This document shows positions 5,352-9,469 of a stretch of 9,469 nucleotides of DNA, piece by piece. Position 1 is the first letter of the stretch. Each line of letters begins with the position of its first letter. A program made the position numbers and the translations under genes. The stretch lies in the NCBI GenBank assembly GCA_013203015.1, contig JABMPO010000056.1:1-9469 (forward strand). Reading direction: 5' to 3'. The notes under the pieces were generated by a model that was not told the DNA's origin, made no database searches, and saw nothing but the letters and a program-made list of their open reading frames with translations. Source of the DNA: Fidelibacterota bacterium (GTDB lineage: Bacteria; Fidelibacterota; Marinisomatia; Marinisomatales; TCS56).

Positions 5352-6088
5352 TGAATGATCGTCATTATTTTTCAGTGGATCCCAAGGCGATCCAGGAGAA
5401 ATATTTTACCCTCGACCGGGATGAAACCCATCACTTGAATAATGTCTTACGGATTAAATCCGGAGCGACAATCTGGTTGATTGATGGGGCGGGAATGGGG
5501 TATCGGGTCACCTATGCGGAAATTGCAGACGGCTGTGCAGTCGGGGAAATCAATAAGTCTTACAAAATGCTGGGTGAACTGGATACCGATATCGGACTCG
5601 CTTTTGGACTGCTGAAGCGAGAGCGTCTCGAATTATTGATCGAAAAGGCGGTCGAACTGGGAGTCACCAGACTATATCCGTTAGTTCTGGACCGATCAAT
5701 CAACCGGACTTTAAAATCAGCTAGAATTAGAAAACGAATTGCCAATTCCAGTAAACAGGCTGGTCGTAGCAGGTTGGCTGTGCTGCATGAGCCGCTATCT
5801 TTGGAAAAATGGTTGAACGAAGTTGACAGATCAACGGTGCTGGCCTGCCATGACAGTGGTGCGGGATCGATAACCAATTCCTATAATCACCATTTGAAAT
5901 CACAGCCTTCATTAGTGGTATTAATTGGCCCGGAAGGTGATTTTTCCCAGCGGGAAATGGATCTGTTAAAATCGAAAAATATTGAATTTGTATCACTGGG
6001 AAACCGGCGATTACGGTCCGAGACGGCGGCAATTATGGCTCTTTCAATTCTGAATGAATGTATAAACAGGAAGGGGACGACATTATGA
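5351..6088 (+). CDS. rsmE: 16S rRNA m3U1498 methyltransferase
   Basis: SAM-dependent SPOUT-class enzyme that methylates N3 of U1498 in the decoding region of 16S rRNA. The protein has 245 residues, normal for the family. The N-terminal PUA-like part contains THHLNNVLR (26-34). The region LLIEKAVELGVTRLYPL (about 95-111) is the family's conserved helix-strand. The SAM-binding trefoil knot motifs are IGPEGDFSQRE (192-202) and LGNRRLRSETA (216-226). The usual text of the first is GPEGGFS, so Gly to Asp at residue 197 is a mild departure. The start shares one base with the upstream stop, and the end overlaps the HIT gene through ATGA. No Shine-Dalgarno motif is seen, so translation probably depends on coupling. 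Confidence 0.95.
   Translation: MNDRHYFSVDPKAIQEKYFTLDRDETHHLNNVLRIKSGATIWLIDGAGMGYRVTYAEIADGCAVGEINKSYKMLGELDTDIGLAFGLLKRERLELLIEKAVELGVTRLYPLVLDRSINRTLKSARIRKRIANSSKQAGRSRLAVLHEPLSLEKWLNEVDRSTVLACHDSGAGSITNSYNHHLKSQPSLVVLIGPEGDFSQREMDLLKSKNIEFVSLGNRRLRSETAAIMALSILNECINRKGTTL
6068..6077 (+). promoter_or_regulatory. Strong ribosome binding site of the HIT gene
   Basis: The purine run AGGAAGGGGA ends seven bases before the ATG at 6085. It is the best Shine-Dalgarno motif in the window and decides the start in favour of 6085 over the in-frame ATG at 6058. It lies inside the last codons of rsmE. Confidence 0.75.
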
Positions 6089-6429
6089 GCGATTGCTTAT
6101 TCTGTAAAATTCTTGATCGGGAAATTCCCGCGGATATTGTTTTTGAAAATGAATATGTATTAGCATTTAATGATATCAATCCACAGGCACCAGTGCATAT
6201 TTTGATAATTCCCAAGGAACATATCGCGACTTCCAACGATATCGATGCCGGCAATATGGATTTGGTCGGTGAAATGTTAGTGGCCGCCAAAGAAATCGCT
6301 GCTAAAAAGGGAATTGGAATCAATGGTTATCGTACGGTAATTAATTGCAATGAAGATGGTGGTCAGGCTGTGTATCATATCCATATGCATCTGTTAGGTG
6401 GACGACAAATGAGCTGGCCTCCGGGTTAA
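6085..6429 (+). CDS. HIT-family nucleotide-binding hydrolase (HINT-like)
   Basis: Small histidine-triad protein, likely a purine nucleoside phosphoramidase acting on AMP-lysine or aminoacyl-adenylate-type substrates. From the ATG at 6085 it has 114 residues beginning MSDCLFCKI. The triad HIHMH places histidines at 98, 100 and 102, followed by LLGGRQMSWPPG, the usual HINT C-terminus. Cys4 and Cys7 with His46 and His98 would form the structural zinc site of the zinc-containing branch. INPQAPVHILIIPKEH at 31-46 is the conserved central block. The in-frame ATG at 6058 would add nine residues foreign to the family and lies upstream of the ribosome binding site. The start overlaps the rsmE stop by four bases (ATGA), a common neighbourhood for HIT genes in operons. 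Confidence 0.94.
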   Translation: MSDCLFCKILDREIPADIVFENEYVLAFNDINPQAPVHILIIPKEHIATSNDIDAGNMDLVGEMLVAAKEIAAKKGIGINGYRTVINCNEDGGQAVYHIHMHLLGGRQMSWPPG

Positions 6430-6488
6430 AAGCGGTGATTGACAGCAATTTCAAGCAGGAATCATTGGCAATATTCTAATTTGAAAAA

Positions 6489-9469
6489 ATGTATATATCC
6501 GAATTAAAGATTCAAGGTTTCAAGACTTTTGTCAAAAAAACTCTGTTAAATTTTGGCGAGGGCATAACAACCGTAGTCGGTCCCAACGGTTGTGGTAAAA
6601 CCAATATTGTTGATGCAATACGCTGGGTGCTTGGCGAGCAGAAATCCAGTGTTTTACGGGGCGGAAAACTGGAAGATGTGATTTTTAACGGAGCCGAAGG
6701 TTTGAAACCGTTGAGCATGTGCGAAGTATCGTTGACTGTTCACAATAATAAAGGCAAGCTGCCGGTTGAATATAATGATGTGGAGATTACCCGGCGCGCC
6801 TACCGCGACGGCGAGAGTGAATATTTTATTAATCGTACACCCTGCCGGTTAAAAGATATTCATAATCTCTTTATTGATACGGGTATGGGATCCGATGCCT
6901 ATTCGGTAATCGAGCTCAGCATGATTGAGAGTATTCTGTCGGAAACTCGGGATGACCGTAAACGGATGTTCGAAGAAGCCGCCGGTATTAATAAATATAA
7001 GCTCGAACGGCGGTCAGCAATCCGCAAATTTGAAACAATCCGGGTCGACCTGGACCGGATTAATGATATTATTGGTGAAGTAGAAGGTAAAGTACATGGA
7101 TTAGCGCTGCAATTAAAACGGTTTAAACGTCACGCCAAGCTGGCGGAGAAACTCAGGGAAAAAGACCTGGCGCTGGCTTTCTTGCGGGAAAATCATTATT
7201 TGGGACAGGTTAGTCCCCTGGCAGATCGTATTCGCGAGTTGAAACATCTGCGGGAATCCAATGTAAGCAGCGAAAATTTGAAAGAGAAAGAATTAGCGCG
7301 GTTAAAAGATTTATATCGCAACCAGCGTGAAGATGTGGATCGCTTACAGAAATCTGTAAATAATATTGAGGCTGATCGCGAAGAAGCCCGCAATGGTATT
7401 CTGGTTAAAAATGAGCAAAAAAGGAACACGCAGGACAATATCGCCCGGCTGGAACAGGAACAACTGAATATTGTCAGCAAATTGGAACAATTAGGTCTAG
7501 CGGTGGATGAGCACTTGGCTGCCATCGATAAACTGGATCCCGAGATTGAAACACAACTGAGTGAATACCAGGCCAGCAAGCAAAAGCTGGAACAAGTGGA
7601 AGCAGTCTTTTCGGCGCTGCGCAAAGAAGTTGATGTATTACAGAATTCCCGTTGGCAGCAGCAACAGAAGGTTAGTGACAGCCAGTCTTTACAGGAAAAA
7701 ACCAAACAATTACTGACCGAGTACAACAATCGCCAGGGACGTCTGAAGGAACGGCACGCGCAATTATTAACCCAGCAATCTGCCGGGGCTGAACAACAGC
7801 AGCAACTGGAGGCAGAACAGGGAAAATTGAGCCAACGCCTTAGGGAAATCAAGCTCGCTGCAGAACGCTGCCAATCTGATTTGAATCAAGCTGAAAATAG
7901 CCGGCGTGAGATCGAAGCAAACCGGCAGGAATCAGTTAACAAGCTTCAGACTACTGAATCGCAATTAGAATTTTATCGGGAATTGATAGAGAAAAATGAA
8001 GGCTACCCGGAAGGTGTTCGTTATGTTCTGGATCGCCGCCAGGAATTTCCGGAAATTATGGGCAGCCTGGGGGATTTGATCAACGCCGCCCCTGAATATA
8101 ATGCAATTATCGAGAATGCCCTTGGTCCATTGGCTTATTGTCTGGTCGCCCGGGACCGGCAAGCGGCAATTGCGGTTTTAGATCGGTTGCAGAAGGCAAA
8201 AGCCGGTCACCTCAGTATCTTGCCGTTGAAGGAAATCAGCACACTGAAGAGTGAATATCAGTCGACGCCAAAAACTGACTCAAAGGTATTGCGAGCCATG
8301 GATCTGATCAAATTTCCACCTGAAATAAAAGCCCTGGTAAATTATTTGCTGGGTAACCTGTTATTGGTGGAGAACATTAATACGGCGGTCAATAATAAAT
8401 CACTGGCGGGCTGGGATCTGATTGACCAACAAGGACGCTATTCCGGTGCGAATTCTATTCTTAAAAATGCTCAGACCAGTGGTGGTATCAGTGTTCTAGG
8501 ACGCCAGCAGAAAATCGACGCGCTTTCGTTGTCGATTAAACAATTAAACGAGTTGATCGATAATCATAGCAATGAACTGCTGGCAATTGATGCTGTTATC
8601 AGCGAGCGTAATGAGCAGGATCAGGTGGTTAAAACCAGGATTGACGAGGCTGCCAAGGCCGTAGCAACTGTCGAGCGGGAGTTGATCGGCAATCATTATC
8701 AGCAATCACAAACGCTGGAAGCATTGCAGAATAATACTGCCGAATTTGATGAAATACAGGATCAGATCGATCAATCCCGGCAAGCGCTGACTAACCTGGT
8801 GCCCCAGATAAACGATGATCAGGCCGAGTTAGCAAAAATTGATAAAACTATTGCAGCAACCGGTGAGAAGCTGGATAGTGAGCGAAAAAATCGCGATCAG
8901 TTGAATCAGGCAACCCAGGATATTCGGATCGCGGCTATGAATCTGGAAAATCAGCGCGAAAATCTGCAATTTAAAAAACGTACCGCGGCTGAATCGATCA
9001 CTGAGCTAAAACGGCGTCAATCTCATATTGATACTGAAATAGTCGAATTAAATAATCAAAAAAATGCCCTGGCTGATCAGATAACTGAAGGTAGTCAGAC
9101 GCTGGATTCAATCAATTCCAAGATCAAGCAGCAACGTTCGGTTCTGGATCTGAAACAACAAGTATTTAATGAAACCTACCAATCTATCGAGCAGCTCGAG
9201 ACAAAAATCCGCAGTGAACAAAAAGATCGCGAAGCCCTGCTGGAAGATTTGCGGGATTATGAAGTAAAAAGCGCCCAATATACCCAGCAGATTCAAACCA
9301 TCAGGGAACGAATCAGGGAAAAATATGATGTTGAAATTCCCGAAAAACTTGTAGTTGATCAGAGCATTGAAGAACTGGCTGCCGAAGTTGAGCTGATTCA
9401 ACGTAGTATTGATTCCATCGGACCCATCAATATGGCGGTTCAGATTGAGCATGATGAAGAACAGAGCAG
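6489..9469 (+). CDS. smc: Chromosome partition protein SMC (3' partial)
   Basis: ATPase of the SMC-ScpAB condensin that compacts and segregates chromosomes. I translated the frame by hand from ATG 6489 to the window end: 993 complete codons with no stop or frameshift. The start MYISELKIQGFKTF is the standard SMC N-terminus. Walker A is GPNGCGKTN (31-39), followed by DAIRWVLGEQ and LRGGKLEDVIFNG. The end of the N-head has FEEAAGINKYK (164-174). A long Gln/Glu/Lys/Leu-rich coiled coil follows to about 500, then the hinge at about 505-672 (EGYPEGV to GGISVLGR), then the returning coil. IGPINMAV at about 977-984 marks re-entry to the C-head. About 190 residues with the ABC signature, Walker B and D-loop lie beyond the edge. 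SVIELSMI (residues 142-149) replaces the usual (I/V)xQGK(I/V). No ribosome binding site is visible. Confidence 0.97.
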   Translation, partial: MYISELKIQGFKTFVKKTLLNFGEGITTVVGPNGCGKTNIVDAIRWVLGEQKSSVLRGGKLEDVIFNGAEGLKPLSMCEVSLTVHNNKGKLPVEYNDVEITRRAYRDGESEYFINRTPCRLKDIHNLFIDTGMGSDAYSVIELSMIESILSETRDDRKRMFEEAAGINKYKLERRSAIRKFETIRVDLDRINDIIGEVEGKVHGLALQLKRFKRHAKLAEKLREKDLALAFLRENHYLGQVSPLADRIRELKHLRESNVSSENLKEKELARLKDLYRNQREDVDRLQKSVNNIEADREEARNGILVKNEQKRNTQDNIARLEQEQLNIVSKLEQLGLAVDEHLAAIDKLDPEIETQLSEYQASKQKLEQVEAVFSALRKEVDVLQNSRWQQQQKVSDSQSLQEKTKQLLTEYNNRQGRLKERHAQLLTQQSAGAEQQQQLEAEQGKLSQRLREIKLAAERCQSDLNQAENSRREIEANRQESVNKLQTTESQLEFYRELIEKNEGYPEGVRYVLDRRQEFPEIMGSLGDLINAAPEYNAIIENALGPLAYCLVARDRQAAIAVLDRLQKAKAGHLSILPLKEISTLKSEYQSTPKTDSKVLRAMDLIKFPPEIKALVNYLLGNLLLVENINTAVNNKSLAGWDLIDQQGRYSGANSILKNAQTSGGISVLGRQQKIDALSLSIKQLNELIDNHSNELLAIDAVISERNEQDQVVKTRIDEAAKAVATVERELIGNHYQQSQTLEALQNNTAEFDEIQDQIDQSRQALTNLVPQINDDQAELAKIDKTIAATGEKLDSERKNRDQLNQATQDIRIAAMNLENQRENLQFKKRTAAESITELKRRQSHIDTEIVELNNQKNALADQITEGSQTLDSINSKIKQQRSVLDLKQQVFNETYQSIEQLETKIRSEQKDREALLEDLRDYEVKSAQYTQQIQTIRERIREKYDVEIPEKLVVDQSIEELAAEVELIQRSIDSIGPINMAVQIEHDEEQS

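Noticed and set aside
6058..6084. Earlier in-frame ATG for the HIT protein
   Set aside because: It adds nine residues before the conserved MSDCLFCKI start and lies upstream of the strong AGGAAGGGGA motif that positions ribosomes at 6085.
5560..6323. Minus-strand frames antisense to rsmE and the HIT gene
   Set aside because: They overlap each other and well-conserved enzymes on the other strand, and show no domain features.
6439..6444. Perfect TTGACA upstream of smc as a promoter
   Set aside because: No acceptable -10 lies 16-18 bases downstream (TCATTG at 17), and TATTCT at 6472-6477 is too far away. smc may be read from the upstream promoter.
6430..6488. Possible extra peptide between the HIT gene and smc
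   Set aside because: A short open run ends at 6480 in another frame but has no start codon, and the HIT protein already ends at its normal WPPG.
7196..7852. 218-residue minus-strand frame inside smc
   Set aside because: Its Ser/Cys-rich, low-complexity product is what the reverse complement of Gln/Glu/Leu-rich coiled-coil codons gives. The smc frame is continuous through it.
9108..9452. 114-residue minus-strand frame inside smc
   Set aside because: Antisense shadow of the coiled coil. It has no recognisable domain and the sense frame is uninterrupted.

Overview
The window is a gene-dense stretch of a bacterial chromosome with moderate GC (mid-40s by eye). It reads as core housekeeping sequence rather than an accessory island. 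I see no mobile element, CRISPR array, tRNA or rRNA. The organism looks like a member of the FCB superphylum (Bacteroidota/Chlorobi/Fibrobacter and candidate relatives such as Marinimicrobia). Three things suggest this: the SMC head reads VIELSMI where most bacteria have (I/V)xQGK(I/V), a form I associate with Bacteroidota-type SMC; folK sits beside a deoxynucleoside kinase; and most starts lack a Shine-Dalgarno sequence. The visible promoters look like sigma70 (TTGAC-17-TTAAAT or TAACTT), not the Bacteroidetes -33/-7 type, so I lean to a relative of Bacteroidota. This placement is inference.

Layout. Bases 1-1458 hold guaB (IMP dehydrogenase), missing only a few N-terminal codons. It converges on rpsT (ribosomal protein S20, minus strand), and the two stop codons are one base apart. 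Bases 1718-1998 form a divergent intergenic region. On the rpsT side it holds a sigma70-like promoter and a roughly 125-nt leader packed with three inverted repeats, one of them a REP-like hairpin with a 5' GTAG. On the folB side a second promoter lies so close to the ATG that the transcript should be leaderless.

Bases 1999-4709 are a tight co-directional cluster: folB (dihydroneopterin aldolase), folK (HPPK), a deoxynucleoside kinase, a 58-residue single-pass membrane protein at 3502-3678, and a zinc-type MDR oxidoreductase. Junctions are overlaps or gaps under 10 nt, so this is probably one transcription unit. It joins folate-pterin synthesis with deoxynucleoside salvage, both of which feed DNA precursor supply.

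A new promoter at 4729-4757 starts a second cluster: an unassigned secreted or outer-membrane-like protein, rsmE (16S rRNA m3U1498 methyltransferase), a HIT-family hydrolase, and smc (chromosome condensation ATPase), which runs off the right edge after 993 residues. The first two junctions overlap (TAATG and ATGA), and a 59-nt gap precedes smc.

I did not find a convincing undescribed system. The items most worth a second look are the structured, repeat-bearing rpsT leader, the pair of near-leaderless promoters sharing TTAAATTCC, the small membrane protein, the unassigned beta-rich exported protein coupled to rsmE, and the altered catalytic loop in guaB.
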